Source: Bradyrhizobium aeschynomenes (GTDB lineage: Bacteria; Pseudomonadota; Alphaproteobacteria; Rhizobiales; Xanthobacteraceae). From it: DNA of 64,000 bases. The first letter of the stretch is position 1; each line of letters opens with the position of its first letter. This document shows, piece by piece, positions 24,835 to 34,100 of the stretch. The DNA lies in the NCBI RefSeq assembly GCF_013178945.1, contig NZ_JABFDM010000009.1:206372-270371 (forward strand). The letters are read 5' to 3'. A program made the translations under genes and the position numbers. A model generated the notes under the pieces. That model worked only from the letters and a program-made list of their open reading frames with translations. It did no database searches and was not told where the DNA came from.

Positions 24835-25284
24835 CTAGGGCGTCCACGCCATCCGCAGCACCGGGCGGCCGGACGTCGGGTTGACGTCTTCGCCGGCTTC
24901 GATGAAGCCGTTGCGCTTGTAGAAGCTGATGGCGCGCGCGTTGTCCTTGTTCACCAGCAGGGTGATGCCAGAGGGAGACCGCTGCTTGGCGGCGTCGACG
25001 AGCTGCGTCGCGAGCGGTGAGCCCCAATGCGCAGGTGATACGACAAGCTGGTCGAGATAACCCGTAGCATCGATGGTGACGAAGCCCGCGAGCGTGCCTT
25101 CAGTTTCGCCGACGATCACCGCGGCCTTGGGGACCAGCTCGCTCCGCCACCGCTCGCGCCACCACGGCACCCGCGCGGCGAAATCGATGGTAGGATAGGC
25201 GAGCTGCCACGTCTCCTGCCACAGCGCGATCGTCGCGTCTTCATCGGCGGCGCGATAGGGACGGAGGGTGAAGGGCGACGTCAC
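24835..25284 (-). CDS. GNAT family acetyltransferase
   Basis: A 149-residue acetyltransferase of the GNAT fold: N-terminal FTLRPYRAADEDATIALW, central LAGFVTIDATGYLDQLVVSPAHWGSPLATQLVDAA covering strand 4 and the acetyl-CoA loop, and C-terminal NKDNARAISFYKRNGFIEAGE. The loop reads HWGSPLA rather than the usual Q/RxxGxG/A, a mild deviation. The start is GTG (MTSPF) overlapping the stop of the MotB-like gene by four bases (GTGA), so the two are probably translated together. The substrate is unknown. Confidence 0.85.
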   Translation of the reverse strand: MTSPFTLRPYRAADEDATIALWQETWQLAYPTIDFAARVPWWRERWRSELVPKAAVIVGETEGTLAGFVTIDATGYLDQLVVSPAHWGSPLATQLVDAAKQRSPSGITLLVNKDNARAISFYKRNGFIEAGEDVNPTSGRPVLRMAWTP

Positions 25285-26309
25285 CGCTCCGTCAGCTTCA
25301 ATTCGATACGGCGGTTGCGGCGGAAGGCGTCCTCGGTGTTCGCGGGATCGAGCGGCTGGAATTCGGCAAAGCCCGCCGCGACGAGGCGCTGGGCGGGTAC
25401 GCCGAGCGAGATCATATACTGTACCACCGAGATGGCGCGCGCCGACGACAACTCCCAGTTCGACTTGAACACCGGGCTGTTGATCGGACGAACGTCGGTG
25501 TGGCCGTCCACCCGCAGCACCCAGGAGATCTCGGCCGGGATCTGCTTGTCGAGATCGACCAGGGCCGTCGCCACCGAGTTCAGCTCCTGCTGTCCCTCCG
25601 GCAGCAGCGTCGCTTGCCCGGTGTCGAAGAACACCTCCGACTGGAATACAAAGCGGTCGCCGACGACGCGGATGTCGGGACGGTTGCCGAGGATCGCGCG
25701 CAGCCGGCCGAAGAACTCCGAGCGGTAGCGCGTCAGCTCCTGCACCCGCTGGGCCAGTGCGACGTTGAGGCGCGAGCCGAGATCGGCGATCCGGCTCTGC
25801 GATTCCTTGTCGCGCTTCTCGGACGCGTCGAGCGCGTCCTCGAGCGCCGCGAGCTGACGCCTGAGCGCGCTGATCTGCTGGTTGAGCACCTCGATCTGGG
25901 CCAGGGCCCGCGCCGTGACCTGCTTCTCGGAATCGAGCGCGCGATTGAGCTCCGAAGCGCGTCCTGCGGCATTGCTGCCGGCATTGGCGAGCCCGTCATA
26001 GAGCCCCTTGATGCGGTCGCGCTCGGCCTCGGCATTGGAAAGGCCGGCGCGCAGCTGCGCGACCTGGTCGTCGAGCGACAGCTTGCCGAGCTTCTCCAGC
26101 GACAGCATCTCGTTGAGCTGCGCGATCTTGGCGTTGAGCTGCTCCAGCGCCTTGTCCTTGCCGGTGACCTCCTGCGACAGGAAGAACTGCACCACCAGGA
26201 ACACGGTCAGCAGGAACACGATCGACAGCACCAGGGTCGACAGCGCGTCGACGAAGCCCGGCCAGTAGTTGAGGCCGGACTCTCCCCGGCGGGAACGGGC
26301 CAGCGCCAT
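25281..26309 (-). CDS. MotB-like protein with OmpA peptidoglycan-binding domain
   Basis: A 342-residue inner-membrane-anchored protein. A single membrane helix at about 21-45 carries an early Asp (GFVDALSTLVLSIVFLL) at the position of the proton-carrying Asp of MotB. A long coiled coil, about 48-200, with KALEQLNAKIAQLNEML and similar heptads, leads to an OmpA C-terminal domain (about 225-340) with the peptidoglycan-binding DGHTDVRPI and the FAEFQPLDPANTEDAFRRNRRIELKL end. With the MotA-like protein upstream it forms a predicted ion-driven rotor/stator-type complex. It is not near flagellar genes. The next gene (GNAT) overlaps by four bases. Confidence 0.88.
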   Translation of the reverse strand: MALARSRRGESGLNYWPGFVDALSTLVLSIVFLLTVFLVVQFFLSQEVTGKDKALEQLNAKIAQLNEMLSLEKLGKLSLDDQVAQLRAGLSNAEAERDRIKGLYDGLANAGSNAAGRASELNRALDSEKQVTARALAQIEVLNQQISALRRQLAALEDALDASEKRDKESQSRIADLGSRLNVALAQRVQELTRYRSEFFGRLRAILGNRPDIRVVGDRFVFQSEVFFDTGQATLLPEGQQELNSVATALVDLDKQIPAEISWVLRVDGHTDVRPINSPVFKSNWELSSARAISVVQYMISLGVPAQRLVAAGFAEFQPLDPANTEDAFRRNRRIELKLTER

Positions 26310-26391
26310 TCAGCGTCTCCTCAAGTAACGGTTGGCTTGCGGTGTTGCCAAGCTTGTCGCCGATTGGAAGTGACGGCGCATCCGCGGACTC

Positions 26392-26549
26392 GGTGCACCC
26401 TCTCCCCTTGTGGGAGAGGGTGGCGGGCATGAGCGCAGCGAAATGCGCGCCGGGTGAGGGGTTCTCTCCGCGGAGACAGACCCCTCACCCGGCTCGCGCC
26501 CGCTCCGCGTGCGCGATCCACCCTCTCCCACAAGGGGAGAGGGTGCACC
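26392..26549. repeat. Long inverted repeat, family B
   Basis: A 158-base element bounded by GGTGCACCCTCTCCCCTTGT and its exact inverse complement. The middle holds another inverted pair, CGGGTGAGGGG with CCCCTCACCCGG. It fills most of the 334-base gap between the MotB-like and MotA-like genes; the rest of that gap shows no gene. A related copy is at 47967. Confidence 0.88.
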
Positions 26550-26643
26550 GCTGCTGTGGCACGATGGGTGTTCATCACAACCAAAACGGTCACCGCCTTC
26601 TGCGTGAAGTCGTTCGTCGCGTTCGACGGCGCAACCACGCCGC

Positions 26644-27645
26644 TCAACTCTTCTCCGTCTGCCGCGCCAGCCGCTCCAAGAGCCGCTTGATCTCGCGGTT
26701 CTGCTCGCCCTGGCCGTCGGCCCATTCGCGGATCATCTGCTGCTCGGTGCGCATGTGCGCGACCAGGCCCTGGATCGCCTCGGCGAGGTTGGCCATGGCC
26801 GCGGTGGCGCCGCGATTGGAGCCTTCCTCCATCGCCGTACGCAGCCGCTCGATGGCCACCGAGAGGTCGGCGCCGGTGTCGCCGGTGCCGCCATATTCCC
26901 GCACCGTGCCGGCCAGCCAGTCCTCCAGGTCGGTATAGAAGCGGTTCTGCGCCTGGCTCGACTGCAGGTCGAGGAAGCCCAGGATCAGCGAGCCGGCGAG
27001 GCCGAACAGCGAGGACGAGAACGAGATGCCCATGCCGCTGAGCGGGGCGGCGAGACCGCCCTTGAGGGTGTCGAACAGCGCGCCGGCGTCGCCGCCGACC
27101 TTGAGCCCGTCGATCACCTTGCCGACCGAGCCCACGGTCTCGATCAGGCCCCAGAAGGTGCCGAGCAGGCCGAGGAAGACCAGCAGGCCGGTCATGTAGC
27201 GGGAGATGTCACGGGCCTCGTCCAGCCGGGTGGCGATGGAGTCGAGCAGATGGCGCATGGTCTGCTGCGAGATCGACATCCGCCCGGTGCGCTCGCGGCC
27301 GAGGATGGCGGCCATGGGAGCCAGCAGGACCGGGTGGCGAGGCACCGCGAGGCCGGGGTCGGCGATACGGAAATTGTTCACCCAGGAGACTTCCGGATAC
27401 AGCCGGACGACCTGCCGGAACGCCAGGATGACGCCGATCAGCAGCACCGCCCCGATCAGGGCGTTGAGGCCGGGATTGGCGAAGAACGCCATGATGATCT
27501 GCTTGTAGAGCACGACCCCGACCAGGGCGCACAGCACCAGGAAGACCAGCATCCGCACCAGGAAGATCCGGGGCGTGGACAGTTTGGTCGGGTCGACGCC
27601 CATGGCGGAGCGGGGAGGGGAGCCTTGAGGCATTGTCGATGACAT
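26644..27645 (-). CDS. MotA/TolQ/ExbB-type proton channel protein
   Basis: A 333-residue membrane protein. Two membrane segments lie at about 30-75, a cytoplasmic region with HLLDSIATRLDEARDISRYM, and two further segments at about 160-182 and 210-235, with the family motif LLGTFWGLIETVGSVGKVI and GLAAPLSGMGISFSSSLFGLAGSLILGF. The cytoplasmic tail is helical (LVAHMRTEQQMIREWADGQGEQNREIKRLLERL). Start at 27645 (MSSTMPQG) is preferred over an extended frame to 27759. It pairs with the MotB-like gene after an intervening 334-base repeat-bearing gap. Confidence 0.87.
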   Translation of the reverse strand: MSSTMPQGSPPRSAMGVDPTKLSTPRIFLVRMLVFLVLCALVGVVLYKQIIMAFFANPGLNALIGAVLLIGVILAFRQVVRLYPEVSWVNNFRIADPGLAVPRHPVLLAPMAAILGRERTGRMSISQQTMRHLLDSIATRLDEARDISRYMTGLLVFLGLLGTFWGLIETVGSVGKVIDGLKVGGDAGALFDTLKGGLAAPLSGMGISFSSSLFGLAGSLILGFLDLQSSQAQNRFYTDLEDWLAGTVREYGGTGDTGADLSVAIERLRTAMEEGSNRGATAAMANLAEAIQGLVAHMRTEQQMIREWADGQGEQNREIKRLLERLARQTEKS

Positions 27646-27815
27646 CCGTTGCGGGGACCGGTCCCGAAAATCCACTATGGCATAGCAGGGTCCGGAGAAC
27701 AGCCGCGATCGGCGCAATCCCCGTCCCTGGACGGAACCATGGCTGAAACCGGCGGGCATCCGCGGCGTAGTTAGTCCCGTTGGCTCTTATCTAGCGGGAA
27801 TGCCCGGGCTTTGTC

Positions 27816-28628
27816 ATGACCATCGTTGATTATCTGCAGGCGCTGCTGGCGCTGGCTTTGGCGCTCTCCCTGCTCATGGCGGCCGCCTGGGTGGTGCAGC
27901 AACGCACCGGGAATTCCGGCTGGGTCGACACGATCTGGACATTTTCCGTCGGCCTCGTCGGGTCCGCCGGCGCGATCTGGCCCGTGGGCGGTGATGCTCC
28001 CAACGCGCGGCAATGGCTGGTCGCGGTGCTTGTGGCGATTTGGTCGCTCCGGCTGGGCGGCCATGTCGCGGCGCGAACCCGGGGCATGTCCGATGATCCG
28101 CGCTATGCTGAATTCGCCCGGCAATGGGGGGACGCCGCGCCACGGCGGATGTTCTTTTTCCTGCAGCAGCAGGCCTGGGGCGCGATCCCGCTGGTCTCAG
28201 CCATGTTCGTCGCAGCGCACGCGCCAGCGGCCGAGTTGCGGCTGCAGGACTATCTCGGCATCCTCGTGCTGTTCACAGGCATCGCGGGCGAGGCGCTGGC
28301 CGATGCCCAGCTCAAGGCGTTTCGGGAAGATCCCGTCAACAAGGGCAAGGTCTGCGACGTCGGCCTGTGGCGCTGGTCGCGGCATCCCAACTATTTTTTC
28401 GAATGGGTGTGCTGGCTCGCTTATCCCGTCATCGCGTTGTCACCTGACAACCCCTGGGGGCTCGCCAGCCTGCTGGCGCCGCTGCTGATGTACTACATCC
28501 TGGTCCACTTCACCGGCATCCCGCCGCTGGAAGAACAGATGCTGCGCTCACGCGGCGACCGCTACCGGGCCTATCAGGCCCGCACCAGTGCGTTCTTCCC
28601 CCTGCCGCCCAATCCTGCTGCGAAGTAA
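27816..28628 (+). CDS. DUF1295 membrane protein, steroid 5-alpha-reductase fold
   Basis: A 270-residue integral membrane protein with six or seven hydrophobic segments. The C-terminal motif GLWRWSRHPNYFFEWVCWLAYP and the final GDRYRAYQARTSAFFPLPP are the hallmark of DUF1295, related to isoprenylcysteine methyltransferases and steroid reductases. The family probably acts on membrane lipids, possibly as a NADPH-linked reductase, but no reaction is proven. It lies 12 bases before a cyclopropane-synthase-like methyltransferase gene, suggesting a joint role in lipid acyl-chain modification. Divergent from the MotA-like gene. Confidence 0.88.
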   Translation: MTIVDYLQALLALALALSLLMAAAWVVQQRTGNSGWVDTIWTFSVGLVGSAGAIWPVGGDAPNARQWLVAVLVAIWSLRLGGHVAARTRGMSDDPRYAEFARQWGDAAPRRMFFFLQQQAWGAIPLVSAMFVAAHAPAAELRLQDYLGILVLFTGIAGEALADAQLKAFREDPVNKGKVCDVGLWRWSRHPNYFFEWVCWLAYPVIALSPDNPWGLASLLAPLLMYYILVHFTGIPPLEEQMLRSRGDRYRAYQARTSAFFPLPPNPAAK

Positions 28629-28640
28629 CGGAGCCCGAGC

Positions 28641-29669
28641 ATGAGCTTCATCTCCACCATCATCGGCGCCGCGGAACGCGTGCCGCTGCCCGACGCCGTG
28701 ATCCGCGCCGCCATCCAAGAATTGTGCGCCCGTACGGCAACGCGGCTCGGTGGTGTCAATGCCATGGGGGACGCGGAGTTCGCCCGCCTGCTGACGACGC
28801 GCCCGATCGCCGAGCATACCGATGCGGCGAACAGCCAGCATTACGAGGTGCCGGCCGCGTTCTTCGCCCGGGTGCTCGGGCCGAACCGCAAATATTCCTG
28901 CTGCTTCTACAAGGAGCCGGTGTCGACCCTTCAGGAGGCGGAGGAGGAGGCGCTGCGCCAGACCGTCGCCAATGCCGATTTGCAGGACGGCCAGAGCATC
29001 CTCGAGCTCGGCTGCGGCTGGGGCTCGCTGTCGCTGTTCATGGCCCGGCAGTTCCCGCATGCGAGGATCACGGCGGTGTCGAATTCGCATTCGCAGCGAC
29101 GCGCCATCGAGGAAATGGCGGACGCGCGCGGTCTGCTCAATCTCCGCGTCATCACCGCAGACATGAACCATTTCACCCCGGAGGCGCGCTTCGACCGCGT
29201 CGTCTCGGTCGAGATGTTCGAGCACATGATGAATTGGCGCGCGCTGCTGTCGCGCGTGAGATCATGGCTGGCGCCGGACGGACGGCTGTTCATGCATGTC
29301 TTCACCCACCGCACCGGTTCCTACCTGTTCGATCGCAACGATCGCGAGGATTGGATCGCCCAGCACTTCTTCACCGGCGGCGTCATGCCGAGCCACGGCC
29401 TGATCCGGCAGTACGAGGATCTGTTCGCGGTCGAGAAGGAATGGCGCTGGAGCGGCATGCACTATCAGCGGACGGCCAAGGACTGGCTGGCCAATTTCGA
29501 TGCCGACCGCGACCGCATCCTGCAGGTGCTGCAGCCGGTCTATGGCGACGACGCCACGCTGTGGATGCGCCGCTGGCGCTGGTTCTTCCTCGCCACATCG
29601 GGCCTGTTCGGCCACGACGAGGGCCGCGAATGGGGCGTCAGTCACTACCGCCTGCGGCCCGTCGGCTAA
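28641..29669 (+). CDS. SAM-dependent methyltransferase, cyclopropane fatty acid synthase family
   Basis: A 342-residue cytoplasmic or membrane-peripheral enzyme. The S-adenosylmethionine site is ILELGCGWGSLSLFMARQFP near residue 117, followed by VSVEMFEHMMNWRALLSRV and GRLFMHVFTHRTGSYLF. The N-terminal domain is shorter than in E. coli Cfa (382 residues), as in the CMAS-like group that methylates unsaturated acyl chains. Likely substrates are unsaturated phospholipid acyl groups, giving cyclopropane or methyl-branched chains; the reductase-like DUF1295 partner hints at a two-step modification such as methylation followed by reduction. A strong GGAG-type site precedes the ATG. Confidence 0.88.
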   Translation: MSFISTIIGAAERVPLPDAVIRAAIQELCARTATRLGGVNAMGDAEFARLLTTRPIAEHTDAANSQHYEVPAAFFARVLGPNRKYSCCFYKEPVSTLQEAEEEALRQTVANADLQDGQSILELGCGWGSLSLFMARQFPHARITAVSNSHSQRRAIEEMADARGLLNLRVITADMNHFTPEARFDRVVSVEMFEHMMNWRALLSRVRSWLAPDGRLFMHVFTHRTGSYLFDRNDREDWIAQHFFTGGVMPSHGLIRQYEDLFAVEKEWRWSGMHYQRTAKDWLANFDADRDRILQVLQPVYGDDATLWMRRWRWFFLATSGLFGHDEGREWGVSHYRLRPVG

Positions 29670-29685
29670 GCCGCAGATCGTAGTG

Positions 29686-29750
29686 GGAACCCGCCGGAAC
29701 TTGAGCGGGATTCGCGTTTCGCTGTGCGGAACCTGCGGGAACTTGCTCGC
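29686..29750. repeat. Imperfect direct repeats upstream of the RND operon
   Basis: Two 22-base units, GGAACCCGCCGGAACTTGAG (29686 onward) and GGAACCTGCGGGAACTTGCT (29728 onward), match at about 18 of 22 positions and are spaced 42 bases apart, four helical turns. They precede the efflux pump genes by about 200 bases and could be regulator sites; no local regulator gene is present. Confidence 0.35.
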
Positions 29751-29953
29751 CACAATGCGCTCACAATCGAGTGAATCGGAAAAATCATCGATTAATCAAG
29801 CAAGTATCTCGTGTGACATCAAGCCGCCCGGCCGCTGCGTTGCGTCGCAGCACCGCGCTTTTATGGTGCGGGACACGCTCGGCTCCAGAATGGGCCATTA
29901 CCCGGTCATCCGGTCGACTTCTTTCCAACATGATCCAGGGGGCTCCAAGACTC

Positions 29954-31147
29954 ATGTCTCGTTTTCGCGCGTCGCTGCTCAGCAGTGCATTGATGCTCGC
30001 AGCCGCGCCGCTGCTGGCCGGCTGCAACGAAGGTTCTCAGGCTCAGGCTCACGCCAATGAGCAAGTCGTGGTTCCCCACGTCGGCATCATCACCGTCGAG
30101 CAGAAGGCGCGGGCGATCGTCCGCGAGCTGCCCGGCCGCATCGCGCCCACCCGCGTCTCCGACGTGCGGCCGCGGGTGTCCGGCATCATCGTCGAGCGGC
30201 TGTTCCGCCAGGGCAGCGAGGTCAAGGCCGGCGATCCGCTCTACCGCCTCGATCAGAAGCCGTTCGAGGTCGAGATCCTGTCGAGCCGCGCCGCGCTCGC
30301 CAAGGCCGAGGCGGTGCATGAGCGCGCCGTGCAGCAGGCGAACCGGATCGCGCAACTGTTCAAGGAGCGCGCCGCCCCGGCGGTCGAAAACGAGAAGGCG
30401 ATCTCGGGAGAACGCGAGGCCGCCGCCGACATCGAGGCGCGCAAGGCGGATCTCGCCCGCGCCCAGCTCAATCTCGACTACGCGACCGTGCGCGCGCCGA
30501 TCGACGGCATCGTCGGCGCGGCCCAGCTCAGCGAGGGCGCGATTGCCGTTCAGAACGAGACCTCGCTTGTCACGATCCAGCAGCTCGATCCGATCTATGC
30601 CGACTTCACCCAGTCGGTCAGCGAGCTCAACCGCCTGCGCCGCGCCTTCGAGTCGGGCGATCTCGATCAGATCTCGCCCGATGCGATCAAGGTCCGCCTC
30701 GTGCTCGACGACGGCACGCCCTATTCGATTCCGGGCAAGCTGCTGTTCTCCGACGCCAAGGTCGATGCCGCGACCGGGCAGGTCACCCTGCGCGGAGAGT
30801 TCGCCAATCCCAAGCGCGAGCTGTTGCCGGGCATGTATGTCCGCGTCCGCATCGAGCAGGGCATCGACAGCGACTCGGTCGCGGTTCCGCAGCAGGCGGT
30901 GCAGCGCAATGCCGCCGGCGGCTCCGAAGTCTATGTCATCCGCGACGACAGCCGTGCGATCGCGCGTCCGATCCGCACCGGACCGGTGCAGGATGGCCTG
31001 GTGTTGATCACCGACGGACTGCGCGCCGGCGACAAGGTCGTGGTCGACGGCTTCCAGAAGTTTGCAGCCGGCGACAAGGTCGCGCCCCAGGCCTGGACCG
31101 AGGTCAGCGCGGCGGCTCAGCTCGAAACGAAGTCAGCGTCGCGGTAA
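29954..31147 (+). CDS. RND efflux periplasmic adaptor (membrane fusion lipoprotein)
   Basis: A 397-residue AcrA/MexA-type adaptor linking an inner-membrane RND pump to an outer-membrane channel. The signal ends LLAGC with the lipidation Cys at about residue 25 (LAAAPLLAGCNE). The lipoyl halves (VVPHVGIITV... ARPRVSGIIVERLFRQGSEVKAGDPLYRLD and later LDYATVRAPIDGIVGAAQL) flank an alpha-helical hairpin with KAEAVHERAVQQANRIAQLFKERA; the beta-barrel follows. Several upstream in-frame ATGs exist (29771, 29930); 29954 gives a clean lipoprotein signal. It lies six bases before the pump gene, so the two are one operon. Confidence 0.92.
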   Translation: MSRFRASLLSSALMLAAAPLLAGCNEGSQAQAHANEQVVVPHVGIITVEQKARAIVRELPGRIAPTRVSDVRPRVSGIIVERLFRQGSEVKAGDPLYRLDQKPFEVEILSSRAALAKAEAVHERAVQQANRIAQLFKERAAPAVENEKAISGEREAAADIEARKADLARAQLNLDYATVRAPIDGIVGAAQLSEGAIAVQNETSLVTIQQLDPIYADFTQSVSELNRLRRAFESGDLDQISPDAIKVRLVLDDGTPYSIPGKLLFSDAKVDAATGQVTLRGEFANPKRELLPGMYVRVRIEQGIDSDSVAVPQQAVQRNAAGGSEVYVIRDDSRAIARPIRTGPVQDGLVLITDGLRAGDKVVVDGFQKFAAGDKVAPQAWTEVSAAAQLETKSASR

Positions 31148-31153
31148 GTCCTG

Positions 31154-34100
31154 ATGCCGAGTTTCTTTATCGACAGGCCGATCTTCGCCTGGGTCGTCGC
31201 GCTTTTCATCTGCCTGATCGGCTTGATCGCGATCCCGCTGCTGGCGGTGGCGCAATATCCGATCATCGCGCCGCCCTCGATCTCGATCTCGACCAGCTAT
31301 CCCGGCGCCTCGCCTGAGAACCTCTACAATAGCGTGACGCGGCTGATCGAGGAGGAGCTCAACGGCGCCTCCGGCATCCTCAACTTCGAGTCGACCAGCG
31401 ACTCGCTGGGGCAAGTCGAGATCACCGCGAACTTCGTGCCGGGCACGTCGACCAACGACGCCTCGGTCGAGGTGCAGAACCGCCTCAAGCGCGTCGAGGC
31501 GCGGCTGCCGCGCGCCGTCATCCAGCAGGGTATCCTGGTCGAGGAGGCCTCGGCCGCCGTGCTGCAGATCATAACCCTGCAATCGACCGACGGCAGCCTC
31601 GACGAGGTCGGCCTCGGCGACTTCATGATCCGCAACGTGCTCGGCGAAATCCGCCGTATTCCCGGCGTCGGCCGCGCCACGCTGTATTCGACCGAGCGCT
31701 CGCTGCGCGTCTGGCTCGATCCGGCCAAGCTGATCGGTTACGGCCTCACCGCCGACGACGTCACCAAGGCGATCGGCGCGCAGAATGCGCAGGTGGCTTC
31801 GGGCAGCATCGGCGCCGAGCCGGCCACGACCGTGCAGCGCACCTCGGCGCTGGTGCTGGTCAAGGGCCAGCTCGATTCGCCGGACGAGTTCGGCGCGATC
31901 ATCCTGCGCGCCAATGCCGACGGCTCGACGGTGCGGCTGCGCGACGTCGCCCGCATCGAGATCGGCGGCCTCAGCTATCAGTTCAACACCCGCTTGAACG
32001 GCAAGCCGACGGCGGGTCTCTCGGTGCTGCTGTCGCCGACCGGCAACGCGCTGGCGACCGCGAGCGCCGTCGAAGCCAAGATGAAGGAGCTGTCGCGCTT
32101 CTTCCCGTCCAACATCGCCTATGAGATCCCCTACGACATCACCCCCGTCGTGAAGGCCTCGATCAAGCGCGTGCTGATGACGCTGGTCGAGGCCGTGGTG
32201 CTGGTGTTCGTGGTGATGTTCCTGTTCCTGCAGAACATCCGCTACACCATCATCCCGACCATCGTCGTGCCCGTGGCGCTGCTCGGCACCTGCGCCACCC
32301 TGATGCTGGTCGGCTACTCCATCAACATGCTGACGATGTTCGGCATGGTGCTCGCGGTCGGCATCCTCGTCGACGACGCCATCGTCGTGGTCGAGAACGT
32401 CGAGCGCATCATGAGCGAGGAGGGGCTGTCGCCGAAGGAGGCGACGCGCAAGGCGATGAGCCAGATCACCGGCGCCATCATCGGCATCACCCTGGTGCTG
32501 ATGGCCGTGTTCGTGCCGATGGCGTTCTTCCCCGGCTCGGTCGGCATCATCTATCGCCAGTTCTCGATCACGATGGTCGCGGCGATCGGTTTCTCGGCGC
32601 TGCTCGCGTTGTCGCTGACGCCGGCGCTGTGCGCGACCCTGCTGAAGCCGGTCGAGGCCGGCCACGGCCATGCCCGGACCGGCGTGTTCGGCTGGTTCAA
32701 TCGCTTCATGGACGGAAGCCGCAACCGCTATGTCGGCGTCGTGCGCGGCGGCTTGCGGCGTACCGGCCGACTGATGCTGATCTACGCGATCTTCATCGTC
32801 GGCCTGTCCTGGGCCTTCATCCAGCTGCCCGGCGGCTTCCTGCCGGTCGACGACCAGGGCTTCATCACGACCGACGTGCAGACGCCGGCGGATTCATCCT
32901 ATGCGCGGACGCAGGCGGCTGTGGAGGCTGTCGAGAAGTATCTCGCCAAGCGCGAGGGCATCGAGGACGTCACCTTCCTCACCGGCTTCAGCTATGCCGG
33001 CCAGGGCGTCAACACCGCGCAGGCCTTCATCTCGCTGAAGGACTGGTCGGAGCGCGGCAAGCACGACAGCGCGGCGGCGCTGGTCGCCGACATCAATCGC
33101 GATCTCGCCGGCTTGCGTGACGCCAAGATCACCGCGTTGCAGCCGCCGCCGATCGACAATCTCGGCAACTCCTCCGGCTTCAGCTTCCGCCTGCAGGACC
33201 GCGGCCAGAAGGGCTACACCGCGCTCGTTGCGGCTGCGGATCAGCTGATCGCGGAAGCCAATGCCAGCCCGGTGCTGCAGAAGGTCTATGTCGAGGGCCT
33301 GCCGCAGGGACCTCAGGTCAATCTGATGATCGACCGCGAGAAGGCTGGCGCCTTCGGCGTCACCTTCGAGGACATCAACAACACGATTTCGACCAATCTC
33401 GGCTCGAACTACGTGAATGATTTCCCCAATCGTGGCCGCATGCAGCGCGTCGTGGTGCAGGCCGACCGCATCAGCCGCATGAATGCGGACGACATCCTCA
33501 ACTACAGCGTCAAGAACGCCAAGGGCCAGCTGGTGCCGTTCTCGTCGTTCGCCACCATTCAGTGGGCGAAGGGACCGACCCAGATCGCGGGCTTCAACTA
33601 TTACCCGGCGATCCGTATCTCCGGCGAGGCGAAGCCAGGCTTCACCTCGGGCGATGCGCTCAACGAGATGGAGCGTCTCGCCGCCAAGCTGCCGCGCGGC
33701 TTCGGCTATGAATGGACCGGACAGTCGCTGCAGGAGAAGCTGTCGGGCTCGCAGGCGCCGCTGCTGCTCGGCCTGTCGGCGCTGGTCGTGTTCCTTTGTC
33801 TCGCCGCGCTGTACGAGAGCTGGACGATTCCGCTCGCGGTGCTGCTGACGGTGCCGCTCGGCATCCTCGGCGCGGTGGTCGCGGCCAATCTGCGCGGGCT
33901 GTCCAACGACGTCTACTTCACCGTCGCGTTGATCACGATCATCGGTCTCGCCGCCAAGGACGCGATCCTGATCATCGAGTTCGCCAAGGATCTGCGCGCG
34001 CACGGCAAGCCGCTGGTCGAGGCGACCGTCGAGGCGTGCTCGCTGCGCTTCCGCCCGATCATCATGACCGGCCTCGCCTTCGTCTGCGGCGTGCTGCCGA

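Noticed and set aside
25281..27645. Zorya-type phage defence system
   Set aside because: A MotA/MotB-like pair is present, but there is no ZorC, ZorD or ZorE gene in the neighbourhood and the GNAT partner does not fit.
29686..29718. GGAAC ... CGTT as an EcfG-type stress promoter before the efflux pump
   Set aside because: Spacers are 14 or 24 bases, not the 16-17 expected.
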